Assembly: GCA_002400885.1 (NCBI GenBank)
Contig: NVRM01000017.1
Coordinates: forward strand, 1 to 34,581
Origin: Flavobacteriaceae bacterium
GTDB taxonomy: Bacteria; Bacteroidota; Bacteroidia; Flavobacteriales; Flavobacteriaceae
DNA length: 34,581 bases
Direction: 5' to 3'
Below the pieces are notes generated by a model, which worked only from the letters and a program-made list of their open reading frames with translations, was not told where the DNA came from and did no database searches. Positions 24,337 to 34,500 of the stretch are shown here, piece after piece (position 1 is the stretch's first letter; the number at the start of each line of letters is the position of its first letter). Position numbers and translations under genes: made by a program.

Positions 24337-25665
24337 TTATTTAATTTTTGTAATTGGTTCTAAGTTTTCGTCTACACCTTCTAGGTTTGGTAATAATAAG
24401 TGTATGATAAGTAAGATGACTAAGTATAAAAGTCCAGCCACTAAGAACATCCAAAAGTAGAATGAATTTCCACTAGCATCTAGTCCATTACCCAATACAA
24501 AATCCACTACCATACCAGCAATAGCTCCCACCATACCTCCAATTCCTACAACTGAGGCAATGGCTTTTTTAGGCATAACGTCAGAGACAAGGGTAAATAA
24601 GTTGGCAGACCAAGCTTGGTGTCCACCAGAAGCCAATGCAATCAATCCAACAGCAACCCATACATTATCTGTTAAGGCGGCTAATGAAACTGGGGCAATA
24701 CATAAAGCACAGATTAATAAAGACATTTTACGTGCAGCATTTAAACTCCATCCTTTGTCTATAAATATTTTTGAAAGGTATCCTCCACCAATACTTCCGA
24801 TATCGGCAACTACGTAGATTACTACTAAAGCCCCTCCAAGTTCTTTCATACTGTCTAATCCAAACTGTTGTTTGAAAAAGATACCACTCCAAAACATAAA
24901 GAAAAACCATACTGCATCCGTAATCTTACCCACAGCAAATGCCCAAGTTTGACGTAATGGAAGTACTTTAGACCACGATAATTTCTCTTGTTTTACTGTA
25001 GGGTCTTGTGGTTGAGAGTCTTGGTTGATATACGCCAATTCTTCCGGAGTAACCTTTGGGTGTTCCTCTGGTTTGCGATAGGTTCTTAACCATAATACAA
25101 CCCAAATCATACTAAAAAAACCTGTCATTAAAAAGGCATACTGCCAGTTATCTCCATTACTAGAAACTACCAATGGAATAAGAAGTGGTGCTAAGACTGC
25201 TCCAATATTGGAACCTGCATTAAAAATACCTGTAGCAAAAGCACGGTCTTTTTTAGGGAACCATTCTGCCACTGTTTTTACTGCTGCCGGAAAGTTTCCT
25301 GCTTCTCCAAATCCAAGTCCAAAACGTGCAGCCATAAATCCGATGAATGCAAATGCGGGTCTAACTGCAGCGTGCAACATTCCGAAAATTGACCAGATAA
25401 TAATAGATAAGGTGTATCCAAACCGGGTGCCGAATCGATCAATGATACTACCCATGGTAATCATACCAATGGCATAGGCTGCTTTAAAAGCCATGTTAAT
25501 ATACCCGTAATCGGCATTGGTCCAGTTAAATTTTTCTTGTAGTGTTGGGCCTAAAATTCCCATAATACTACGGTCCATATAATTAATGGTCGTAGCTAAA
25601 AATAGCATGGCAAGGATACGGTATCTGTAATTCCCAGCCGGCTTACTTATGTTTAATGTACTCAT
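24337..25665 (-). CDS. MFS hexuronate-type transporter (anion:cation symporter family)
   Basis: 442 residues, 12 membrane helices. The N terminus RYRILAMLFLATTINYMDRSI and the block FGEAGNFPAAVKTVAEWFPK followed by KDRAFATGIFNAGSNIGAVL are signatures of the anion:cation symporter (ExuT/GudP) branch of the major facilitators, which carry hexuronates, glucarate and related sugar acids with H+. The gene order kdgK-kdgA-transporter supports uptake of a uronate or KDG-like acid; the exact substrate (galacturonate, glucuronate, KDG or unsaturated uronate) cannot be read from sequence. The gap to kdgA is 39 bp and holds a hairpin; a terminator follows the gene. It belongs to a different family from the FHS transporter at 18.4-19.7 kb. 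Confidence 0.9.
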   Translation of the reverse strand: MSTLNISKPAGNYRYRILAMLFLATTINYMDRSIMGILGPTLQEKFNWTNADYGYINMAFKAAYAIGMITMGSIIDRFGTRFGYTLSIIIWSIFGMLHAAVRPAFAFIGFMAARFGLGFGEAGNFPAAVKTVAEWFPKKDRAFATGIFNAGSNIGAVLAPLLIPLVVSSNGDNWQYAFLMTGFFSMIWVVLWLRTYRKPEEHPKVTPEELAYINQDSQPQDPTVKQEKLSWSKVLPLRQTWAFAVGKITDAVWFFFMFWSGIFFKQQFGLDSMKELGGALVVIYVVADIGSIGGGYLSKIFIDKGWSLNAARKMSLLICALCIAPVSLAALTDNVWVAVGLIALASGGHQAWSANLFTLVSDVMPKKAIASVVGIGGMVGAIAGMVVDFVLGNGLDASGNSFYFWMFLVAGLLYLVILLIIHLLLPNLEGVDENLEPITKIK

Positions 25666-25679
25666 TGTAATTGATTTTA

Positions 25680-25696
25680 TCGCTTAGGGAAAGCGA
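25680..25696 (-). promoter_or_regulatory. Intercistronic hairpin kdgA / MFS transporter
   Basis: TCGCTT-AGGGA-AAGCGA (6-bp stem, 5-nt loop) fills the gap between the kdgA stop and the transporter start. On the - strand it is followed by TAAAATC, not a T-tract, so it is more likely an mRNA-stability or processing element than a terminator. Confidence 0.5.
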
Positions 25697-25704
25697 AGGG
25701 TTAT

Positions 25705-26373
25705 TTATTTTCTAACGGTCTTTATAATTTCTAAGGCTTTTGCAACGTTTTTTGCTAACAATGCATAATCTTGATTGGCAATAATTTCCTTAGAAATTAA
25801 TTGTGATCCCATTCCTACACAAGTAACTCCGGCACCAAACCATGCTGCTAAGTTTTCTTTTGTAGGTGATACACCTCCTGTAGGCATAATGTTAGTCCAA
25901 GGTTGAGGGCCTTTAATTCCTTTTACAAATTGAGGTCCGTAAATATCTCCAGGGAATAATTTGATGATTTCACATCCTAATTCTTCGGCTCTTGTAATTT
26001 CTGTAAGTGTTCCACAACCAGGAGACCACAATACTTTACGGCGGTTACATGCTAGGGCTATGTCTTCTCTTAATACAGGTGTTACAATAAAGTTTGCACC
26101 CAAAGCCATATATAATGAGGCAGCTCCTGCATCTGTTACAGATCCCACTCCCATAATCATTCCTGGTAATTCTGCGATGGCATATTTGGTTAATTCACCA
26201 AAAACTTCATGTGCAAAATCTCCTCTTGCGGTAAATTCCATCAATCTTGCTCCTCCATCGTAACAAGCTTTTAATACTTTTTTACTCAGTTCAATGTCGC
26301 TGCTAAAGAACAAAGGAATCATCCCTGTTTCTTTCATTACTGTTGCAACTTCTATACGTGTAAATTGTGCCAT
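25705..26373 (-). CDS. kdgA: 2-keto-3-deoxy-6-phosphogluconate (KDPG) aldolase
   Basis: 222 residues, normal for KDPG/KHG aldolases. It splits KDPG into pyruvate and glyceraldehyde-3-phosphate in the cytoplasm. The class I aldolase residues are present: Glu46 in MEFTARGD, the Schiff-base lysine Lys138 in EIIKLFPGD, and the phosphate-binding PTGGVSPTKENLAAWFGAG. GVGSVTDAGAA and WSPGCGTLTEI also match. The motif MEFTARGD differs from the proteobacterial VTLRT form but is common in Bacteroidetes copies. It follows kdgK after 83 bp that contain a strong hairpin and precedes the transporter by 39 bp; with kdgK it completes the route from KDG to central metabolism. Function is firm; the upstream sugar (alginate, pectin or another uronate) is not. 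Confidence 0.94.
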   Translation of the reverse strand: MAQFTRIEVATVMKETGMIPLFFSSDIELSKKVLKACYDGGARLMEFTARGDFAHEVFGELTKYAIAELPGMIMGVGSVTDAGAASLYMALGANFIVTPVLREDIALACNRRKVLWSPGCGTLTEITRAEELGCEIIKLFPGDIYGPQFVKGIKGPQPWTNIMPTGGVSPTKENLAAWFGAGVTCVGMGSQLISKEIIANQDYALLAKNVAKALEIIKTVRK

Positions 26374-26392
26374 TTTATATTGTTTTTTATTA

Positions 26393-26431
26393 AAGGAGTG
26401 CTGTAAATAAAATTATTTAACAGCCCTCCTT
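26393..26431 (-). promoter_or_regulatory. Intercistronic hairpin kdgK / kdgA
   Basis: AAGGAG-t-GCTGT on the left pairs with ACAGC-c-CTCCTT on the right (11 pairs, one mismatch) around an AT-rich loop. On the - strand it is followed by TTTAATAAAAAAC, a poor T-tract, so full termination is unlikely. It may protect the kdgK end, set the kdgK:kdgA ratio, or block early translation. Confidence 0.55.
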
Positions 26432-26456
26432 GTACTAATACTAATGATTATTGTGA

Positions 26457-27497
26457 TTAGCGAGCGACTCTTCCTGAAGCGTCTCCTCCCATTAATTTTT
26501 CTACTTCTTCTACGGTTACCAAGTTGGCATCTCCTTTAATAGTGTGTTTTAAACAAGAAGCTGCTACGGCAAAATCCAATGCGTTTTGGTCGTCTTCAGG
26601 ATATTTTAATAATCCGTAAATTAATCCTCCCATAAATGAATCTCCACCACCTACACGGTCTACGATATCTGTAATTTGATACTGTCTGGTTTCTAACATT
26701 TTGGTTCCATCATATAAAACACCTGCCCATGTATTGTGTGATGCAGAGATAGATCCGCGAAGTGTCGTAATAACCTTCGTTGCTTTTGGGAATTTGCGCA
26801 TCATTTGTTTACAAACTGATAAAAAAGCTTCTGCCTTTACATCATGTCCTTGGGTGGTAATGTCCAACCCTTCTGGCTTGATATTGAAATGTTTTTCTGC
26901 ATCTTCTTCATTTCCTAAAATAACATCACAATATGAGGTTAATGCGGTCATAATAGCTTCTCTGTCTCCTCCGTAATTCCATAATTTGGCACGGTAATTT
27001 AAGTCGGTAGAAATGGTAATTCCCATACTACTAGCTACTTTTACAGCTTCTAAACAAACATCTGCTGCTCCTTGTGAGATGGCAGGGGTAATTCCCGTCC
27101 AATGGAACCATTCTACCCCTTCAAAAGCTACTTTCCAATCGATCATTCCTGGTTGAATTTCTGCAATGGAAGAATGGGCACGATCATAGACTACTTTAGA
27201 ACCTCTTGATACTGCTCCAGTTTCTAAAAAGTAAATCCCTAAGCGGTCTCCTCCATAGATAATCTTGTCTACATTTACACCTTGTTTTCTCATTTCCATC
27301 ATCGCACATTTTCCTATATCGTTCTTAGGTAAGCGTGTAATGAAATCTACAGGAACTCCATAGTTTGCTAATGAAACTGCTACATTCGATTCTCCTCCTC
27401 CATAAACAACATCAAAGTTGTTGGCTTGGGAAAATCTTAAAAATCCTTGAGGAGATAATCTTAACATGATCTCTCCAAATGTTACTACTTTTTTCAT
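26457..27497 (-). CDS. kdgK: 2-keto-3-deoxygluconate kinase (PfkB family)
   Basis: 346 residues, normal for PfkB/ribokinase-type KDG kinases. It phosphorylates KDG with ATP to KDPG, the substrate of the aldolase encoded next. The N-terminal FGEIMLRLSPQG and VYGGGESNVAVSLANYG form the sugar-binding lid region, and the C-terminal DIVDRVGGGDSFMGGLIYGL carries the catalytic Asp in the family's GxGD motif. VILGNEEDAEKHF is the usual mid-domain nucleotide-side motif. It is the first gene of the operon, with a Bacteroidetes promoter and a 24-bp palindrome just upstream. PfkB kinases overlap in sequence (fructokinase is the alternative), but the neighbouring kdgA supports KDG. Confidence 0.92.
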   Translation of the reverse strand: MKKVVTFGEIMLRLSPQGFLRFSQANNFDVVYGGGESNVAVSLANYGVPVDFITRLPKNDIGKCAMMEMRKQGVNVDKIIYGGDRLGIYFLETGAVSRGSKVVYDRAHSSIAEIQPGMIDWKVAFEGVEWFHWTGITPAISQGAADVCLEAVKVASSMGITISTDLNYRAKLWNYGGDREAIMTALTSYCDVILGNEEDAEKHFNIKPEGLDITTQGHDVKAEAFLSVCKQMMRKFPKATKVITTLRGSISASHNTWAGVLYDGTKMLETRQYQITDIVDRVGGGDSFMGGLIYGLLKYPEDDQNALDFAVAASCLKHTIKGDANLVTVEEVEKLMGGDASGRVAR

Positions 27498-27550
27498 TTT
27501 ATGTATGATTAGTGTTGAGTGTAAACTCGGTGTTTATGATTTTAAAAGTG

Positions 27551-27581
27551 TAAAGGTATAAAAAAACCATTAAAAATACAA
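27551..27581 (-). promoter_or_regulatory. Predicted kdgK promoter
   Basis: On the - strand TTG (27581-27579), 20 bp, then TACCTTTA (27558-27551), one base off TAnnTTTG. The transcription start would be near 27545, about 48 nt before the kdgK ATG. The -33 box lies inside the 24-bp palindrome. Confidence 0.55.
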
Positions 27582-27595
27582 TCGATTGTATTTTT
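27572..27595. promoter_or_regulatory. 24-bp perfect palindromic operator of the KDG operon
   Basis: A perfect palindrome with the core TACAATCGATTGTA (27577-27590), extended by A5 on the left and T5 on the right. It is centred on CG, the usual layout of LacI-family operators, and covers the -33 box of the kdgK promoter, so a bound protein would repress. The LacI gene at 22566 is a candidate regulator. Confidence 0.7.
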
Positions 27596-27691
27596 TGTAA
27601 TTCACTATGTTTTAGTGTTCTAGTAAAAGTTCTTATGAATTACTTAATTGGTTTTCTGTTCATTACATCGTTTGTAAATTTTTATTTATTC

Positions 27692-28060
27692 TTAATTTGA
27701 TTTGTTTTTCAAAATCAATAATAAGACTAGAGGAGCGCCCCAATTCGCAGCACGTTCTACAAATGCCCAAATGGGTTCTCCTGCAAATGGACGCACAAAG
27801 GCTGTAGCAAAGGCCCAAATAGCTGCCCAAGCCAGTATGTATTTGTTAGGTTTTATTAAAATGAATAAAGCCACTAAAATATCTAAATATCCAATTCCAA
27901 TAACCATTGATTTGGCTGTTTCCATGGGGAAACCTACGACTTGTAAATAGCGATACCAAGATTGATAGCCGAGAATTGCAAACATGCCGTGACCTATGTA
28001 GGTACAACTGATGGCAATTCGGAGTATGTATTGTACTGTATTGGTTTCCTTTAAATTCAT
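27692..28060 (-). CDS. DoxX-like small membrane protein
   Basis: 122 residues with four hydrophobic segments (about 10-30, 48-65, 70-88, 95-117), the size and layout of DoxX-type proteins. TYIGHGMFAILGYQSWYRYL near the N terminus and GIGYLDILVALFIL are like members of that broad family, which has no single known function. It lies 194 bp upstream of kdgK on the same strand, but the kdgK promoter and operator sit between them, so it is probably a separate unit. No signal peptide beyond the first membrane helix. The family label is moderate; function unknown. Confidence 0.6.
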   Translation of the reverse strand: MNLKETNTVQYILRIAISCTYIGHGMFAILGYQSWYRYLQVVGFPMETAKSMVIGIGYLDILVALFILIKPNKYILAWAAIWAFATAFVRPFAGEPIWAFVERAANWGAPLVLLLILKNKSN

Positions 28061-28514
28061 TTCATCGGAATTAATTTATTTTTATGCAAGTTACTTAAGA
28101 GGAGAATGGAATTGGAAGACAGAAGGTTCTTTGATAGGGGGTATTTGAACCATTTTGTTCTTATAGAATAAAAAGACGATGAGAATTCTTGATTTCGCAA
28201 TAAAAGGAATTATAGAGATATTAAATCTATAATTTTTCAGCAATGTTTTATATATATATATTGTTATTCGTTTTGGCGTGTTTTTTTATTATAGGATTCA
28301 TTTACTTCAGAATGAAGTAACGATAGATTAAATTAAATAAAGTAAACGGATCTTTTCACTTGTTAAATGGTATCTTTGTGTTAATAATTAGCTTTTTAGA
28401 AAAATAGAATTTAACAATTTAAAGTTTTTCTTTCTCCAAGAAAATGTATTTCCCTTTTTATTTTTAGTCATTGTTAAAACAATAATTTTACTATTAAGTA
28501 TGTAAAATATTTAT
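28061..28514. other. Regulatory region before the giant surface protein gene
   Basis: About 450 bp without a gene. A TA dinucleotide run is near 28248-28260. A perfect inverted repeat TTACTTCA-GAA-TGAAGTAA lies at 28302-28320. A -7 match TATCTTTG is at 28371-28378 on the + strand, about 137 bp before ATG 28515, but without a correctly spaced TTG; the inverted repeat is 50 bp upstream of it, an activator-like position. Confidence 0.45.
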
Positions 28515-31500
28515 ATGATTAAGAGATTAACTATAGGAGCATATATTTGCTTTGTGAGTTTTTTTACTTCATTTTTAAATGCACAATGTGGTGTTAATAT
28601 TGGAGAAGAAGGAGAACGTGTTGTTTGTAGTACTCAGTCCTTGTTTTTTAGAGCTGGATTAACGGGTGCTTATAGTGATGCGCGTTGGGTACGATTAGAT
28701 CCTAACGATAATTCTATTGAAGTAACTAGTGATTTTCCTCCCGCCATTAATTATAATGAGTTTGACCTTAAATCAGACATTACTTCGGCTGATAATACGG
28801 GTTTGGTGCCAGCAGGGACATATCATTTTAGATTAAAATACAGCTGTGAAGGGGACGAAAAAGAAGCTTCCGATATTGTTAAAATTAAAGTATTGGATAA
28901 TACCTTAGCGGATGTTAGCGAAGATTTCGACAATCCTTCTTTTGTAGAAATTACGACTCCAAATAAAGACTGGGCTCCATACTTAGCAGATAGGGTTACC
29001 TTGGATCCTGATTATTCAAAATATTATAGTTATATCGGTTGTTTTAATGATGTTATTAGTATTACAGGAAATGGAGGGAAAGTAACGGGTGAAATTGGTG
29101 AATGGGTATTGGTTAAAAAGTTTAGTGCAAATCAAATAGTTCATACTCATAGTGGAGATCAGCTTACTATTAATTTAGGTGTTTATCCAAAATTGAGTTA
29201 TGTGATTTATGATTATATAATTAGCAATCCTTCTAATAATTCATGTGTTTCAAAAATTAGAGTTAAAATTCAAAATTCTGCGGGACAACCTGTAAATGCA
29301 GGTGTGGACACTACGATTGGTTGTTATACTACCACCACAACTTTTAAGGCGAATGCATCAATACCTTCTGTTGGGGGACAAGGAAGGTGGAGTTTTGTTT
29401 CAGGCCCCAATACACCAAGAATCAGTAATGTTTATGTGAATAGAGCCACTTTTTCTAACTTAATAGAAGGTGAATATGTTTTTAGATGGACTGTAATAGG
29501 AGTCTGTATAAATGGATCGGACGAAGTTAATATTTCAGTATTGCCGGCTAGCCAATCCGTATCTGTTATTAATGTTCCCAATTCAAAAATCTTCCTTTGT
29601 GATTTTAGTGTAACGGAAGTTGTTTTAGAGGCAACGGAGCCTTTGCTTAAAGGAGAAGAAGCTCTATGGGAATTGAAGTCTCCAGTAAATGAAATTCCAA
29701 CTATAACCATTGATCATCCTACTACAGGAAATACGATTGTAAGAGGTTTGAATGGAGCTATTCCGAAGTATGTGTTTAAGTACAGTATAAGTAATGAATT
29801 TGGATGTGTTTCTTCAAAGAATGTGGAAGTGTATTTTAATGAGTCACCAGAATTAGATTTATCAAATGTAGCGGATGGTATCCAAATACTTGCCTGTGGA
29901 ATAAGTGATACTACAATAGAATTTAATTATAGAGCAGGTACAGCAATTACGTATAAGTTTTTATCAGGTCCTAGCGGTTTTCCAACAAAAACACTTTATA
30001 GTGCTAGAAATACTACGGCAAAAACAGGGAAGATTTCATTAAAAGAACTTGCCATAGGAGTGTATGTTTTGGAAATTAAAAATAGTAATGACAAAGCCAC
30101 ATTAAATACCGCATGTGACGCAGCCGTTGAAAATGTAACTATTTTTGTAAGTGCAAAAATAGAAAATCCTATTTTAGGAGAAAAACAAATAATTACGTGC
30201 CTAGATTCAACCGCAAATTTATTAGGAAATGAAATCTTTTTATTTGGAACAAATGTAGTTGCTAATGTAGCTATAAATTGGTCGCAAGTGTCTGGTCCAG
30301 TGTTAGCAACTATCGAAAACAAGAACAATAGGGAGTCCCTTGTAACGGGTTTTTCGGAGAAAGGGACGTATGTATTTAGGTATACCGTAAATAGTGGTCC
30401 TGGATGTGAGGAGAAATTTGCGGATATGGAGGTACTGGTAGTAAAGGATCCAGAACCTCCCTATGCAGGTGTGGATAAAAGTGTATGTATTAACGAAACT
30501 ATAACTTTGGATGCAGAAATTTCAGATGGACAAATTGGTGAATGGACCGTGAGTCCTTCTGCAGATGTTAGTTTTTCTGATACGACCGATCCTAAAGCAA
30601 TTGTGACGGGCTTAAGTGTTCCTGAAAACGCATATACCTTTACGTGGACCGTAGAAAACGAAGCCGTTTTTAATTGTGGAACACCTGCTTCTTCTTCTTT
30701 TATACTTACGACAGGGGTTAGAGATATTGGAACTCAGGCTGATGCTGGACCAGACCAATGTGTCGAAAAAGAAGCAAATGGAGATACGGTGTTTTATTTA
30801 CAAGGTAATAGGCCAGAAAGCCATCAAGGAATATGGTTTGTAGATCTTGGCGAAAATGTATTGATAGCCGATATTAATGATCCATTATCCAAAGTTACCG
30901 TGTCGAATATGAACTCTATGAATTATGAGTTTACATGGAAACTGGAAAAGGAAGGAGCCTTTTGTGAAACGGAAGATGTTGTAAATATTTCGATTAGCCA
31001 TAACCCAGATGGAGTTATTCTAGATGCGGGAGAGGATTTAGAATTTTGTGGAACTAGTTTTCAATTCTCTGCCACGAGTAATGTGTCAGATTATCAAAGT
31101 GGAACTTGGTTGTTAGTATCAGGAATAGTAGGTTTCGAAATTGATGATCCTAGCAGTTTAACCGCAAATGTTTCTAATTTAGTACCTGGAAATTATACAT
31201 TTAAATACCTGTTAAGTTTTGAAGGATGTACTATTATTTCAGATATAGTTAATATTAGAGTTGGTGCAGAAATTAATACGGTAAATGCAGGTGAGGACGC
31301 TTTTGTTTGTCATACTCTAAATACCTATCAGTTACAAGGAAGTCCATTAGTTGATGGAGAAATAGGGGTATGGTCTATTCTTGACGATACGGTAGGAACT
31401 CCTATTTTTAGTGATGTTTCAGATCCGAATGCTCATATTTCTAGTCTTACCTCTGGAACGTATAATTTAAGATGGAGTGTTACCAATAGTTCGGCTTGTG

Positions 31501-34500
31501 ATATACAAAAGGACGATGTTGTAATTACGGTAGATACGCAAGTTTTTACGGGTGATGATCAAAAAATTTGTATTGCAAACGGTGCCAATTTTGCCAATGC
31601 GATACTTACAGCCCAACCGAGTCAGATAGATGGGGAATGGACATTGTTTTCAGGGCCCAATGGAAGTAATATAGAGGATTATTCAGCATTAAATATCAAT
31701 CAGGGAATAGGGAGTGTAAATGCTGCTGTTGAAGGTTTAATAATAGGAGGTTTTACGTTTAAATTTACAGCAAACCCTTCTGAAATTGGATGTTTAGAAG
31801 AAAACAGCGTATTGATTAACGTACAGGTAACTGGAGCCATTAGTGCAGGTCCTAACGCAGGGGTAGATCGTTCCTTGTGTTTGTCAGATTTAGTAGATTT
31901 AGGAAATAAAATCACATTAAATGGGAATGCTTTTCCTTCGGACGGTACTGTGAATAATGCCTATTGGAATATTGCATCTGCACCCAAAATACATTCAATT
32001 TCCTTATCGGATATTAATTCTCCTAATAGTGATGTTACGGGTAAGTTTTTTGCGGGTATTTACGTTTTTGAATGGGTCTATGAGAATAATTGTAGTATCA
32101 TAAAGGATATTGTAAAAGTACAGCTTTTTGAAGATAATATTTCTGCAGATGCAGGATTAGATCTACTAATTTGTGCCTTGGATCAACCAGTTATGAATGC
32201 CAAATTCCCATTGAATGCTATCGGAAAATGGTCGGTAATTGAAGAGCCATTAGGAGCGGCATTATCTATTAATGCACCTAATGATCCAAAAACATCCATT
32301 AATAATTTAAGAGTCCCAGGAACCTATAAATTACAATGGTATGTGAAAGGGCTTGGTGGGTGTGGAGAGGATTCTGATGAGGTGTTAATTGTTGTGAAAG
32401 CGCTTCCAAATATCAGCAATGCTAGCCTCAAACAATGTGATTCAAATACGCTAACGGAATTAGGAGGTGTTTTTACACTTTCTGATGCAAATAGTCAAAT
32501 TTACACAGCAGATTTAAGTGAGGTAACAATTAGTTATTATTCAAATATAGAAACTTTAGGAGATCCGTTAGTTGATAGGTATGCTACAATTACGGACCAT
32601 ACCATTGTATATGCAAAAGTAGAAGATACTACGACAGGTTGTTCCGATGTTTCTGCACTGGAGCTGATTGTTGAACAAACCAAAGTTCCCGTAATTACAA
32701 GTCCCCAATCTTTTTTAGGGACAGCACATACATTGGCGGAAATACGCATAGAAAATGGAGCTAATATTAAATGGTACAGCGACCCCGAAGGTTTAGTCCC
32801 AGTATCTGAAAATACAGTAATTTCTGATTCTACCGAGTTTTATGCTACACAAACACCCGATGGTTGTGTAGAAAGTATCCCTATAAAAGTAATTATAAAT
32901 ATTAGAATACTTGATGATTTTGATAATGATGGAGTACCAGATATAACTGATATTGATGATGATAATGATGGGATACTTGATGTTCACGAGACAGGAACAA
33001 ACCTAGAAGGAGTATTAAACTCCTTAAATATAGATTCGGATAATGATGGATGTACAGATGCTAACGAAGCTTATAATGACCTATCCACAGATCCAAATAA
33101 TGATGGGACCTACGGCGGGAAATTAGAGGGGGAATCAAGTGTAGAAGTAAATGGAGGGATTAAAGATCTTCTTTATCCAGCAGATGTAAGCGGATATGAA
33201 AGTTTATCAAATTCAACATCTTCTAATGGCCCTACGTCCATAGTAAATCAATCTGTAAATATAGAGGTTAATGAATTGGATACGGTTCAAATGTCAGGTC
33301 TTCAATTGTCAGGAAATGAAACATTAGTGTTTTCTTGGGAATATAGAGCGACTGTTGATGATGAATGGATAGTAATTGTAGGAAGTTCAATTGCAAGTAA
33401 TTTTCAGGATATAAATACATTGAACCCTCGTATCGTAAACACACCGTTTTCTTTTGGTCAATATGAATTTAGAAGCTATGTAACAAGTACTAGTAATATT
33501 TGTTTGGGATTATATAGTGATGTTTTTAAGTTGTCAGTACATGAATTACCAAAAGACACGCTTGTTGTAACAGGAGATAACACCATTTGTTTGGGTGAAA
33601 CTAGTATTATAACTGTTAAATTATCTGAGATAGGTGTTCGATACGAACTCAGAAATGAGAATGATACCACGATCGTATTACTAGCTGTAAATGGAACTAG
33701 TTTTGACATTAGTTTTAGTGTAGAACCTACTGAAACTTCTACTTATAGTTTGTTGGCTGTAAATGTTGTCAGCTCAGCGTCCATTGTATTGAAAACAAAA
33801 GTAATAATTACTGTAAAATCAATTCCGGAAGTTTCTTCTGTTGTATTAGGAGATACTGTTTGTGAGCGTGAAACGGCCACAGTAATTGTAAAAAATACGA
33901 ACAGTTCTTTTTGGTATACATTAAGAAATGATATAGATGGTAGTGTTGTTGGAATCCCTTTACAAGGGAATGGAAGTGATCTTAGTTTTAGTGTCGAAAA
34001 TTTAACACTAACAAGTACATTTAATGTATTGATATCAAACTCTAATTGTGAAGCTATATTGTCAGATAAACCGATTGTAGCGATTATAACAGCACCAGAC
34101 TTACCTGTAGTTTTAGATTCAAATATTTCCTATTGTTTAAATGATACCGCTTCTTTACTAAGTGCAAATGGGGAGCGTTTAAAATGGTATGATCAATCGG
34201 GAGTACTATTAGCACAGGCACCAACTCCAAACACTAGTTCCGCTGGAAGTGCGCTGTATTATGTTACGAGTACAAATGTTAGTGGTTGTGAAAGTCTTAA
34301 AAAACAAATAAAAGTATCGGTTTATGAGAAACCTATAGCCGTTTCAGATTATGAAACTAGCCTAAATAATGTACTTACATGTTCTAATTTGACGGTAAAA
34401 TTGAATGCGAGTAAGTCATCTTCTTCAAATGGTGTTTTGAGCTATGAGTGGACTGGGCCGAATGCATTTACCGCAAGTACTTCTTTGATTGAAGTATCCG

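Noticed and set aside
25705-26373. KDPG aldolase lacking the standard VTLRT motif as a defective copy
   Set aside because: The Glu and Schiff-base Lys are both present; FTARGD is a normal variant in this phylum.
28248-28260. TA dinucleotide run as a phase-variable microsatellite
   Set aside because: It is short, far from the ATG (over 250 bp) and not in a promoter spacer, so no switching role can be argued.
29432-33709. Several 64-110-codon - strand frames inside the giant surface gene
   Set aside because: All lie opposite the continuous + strand frame, which has a signal peptide and repeated modules; they are shadows.
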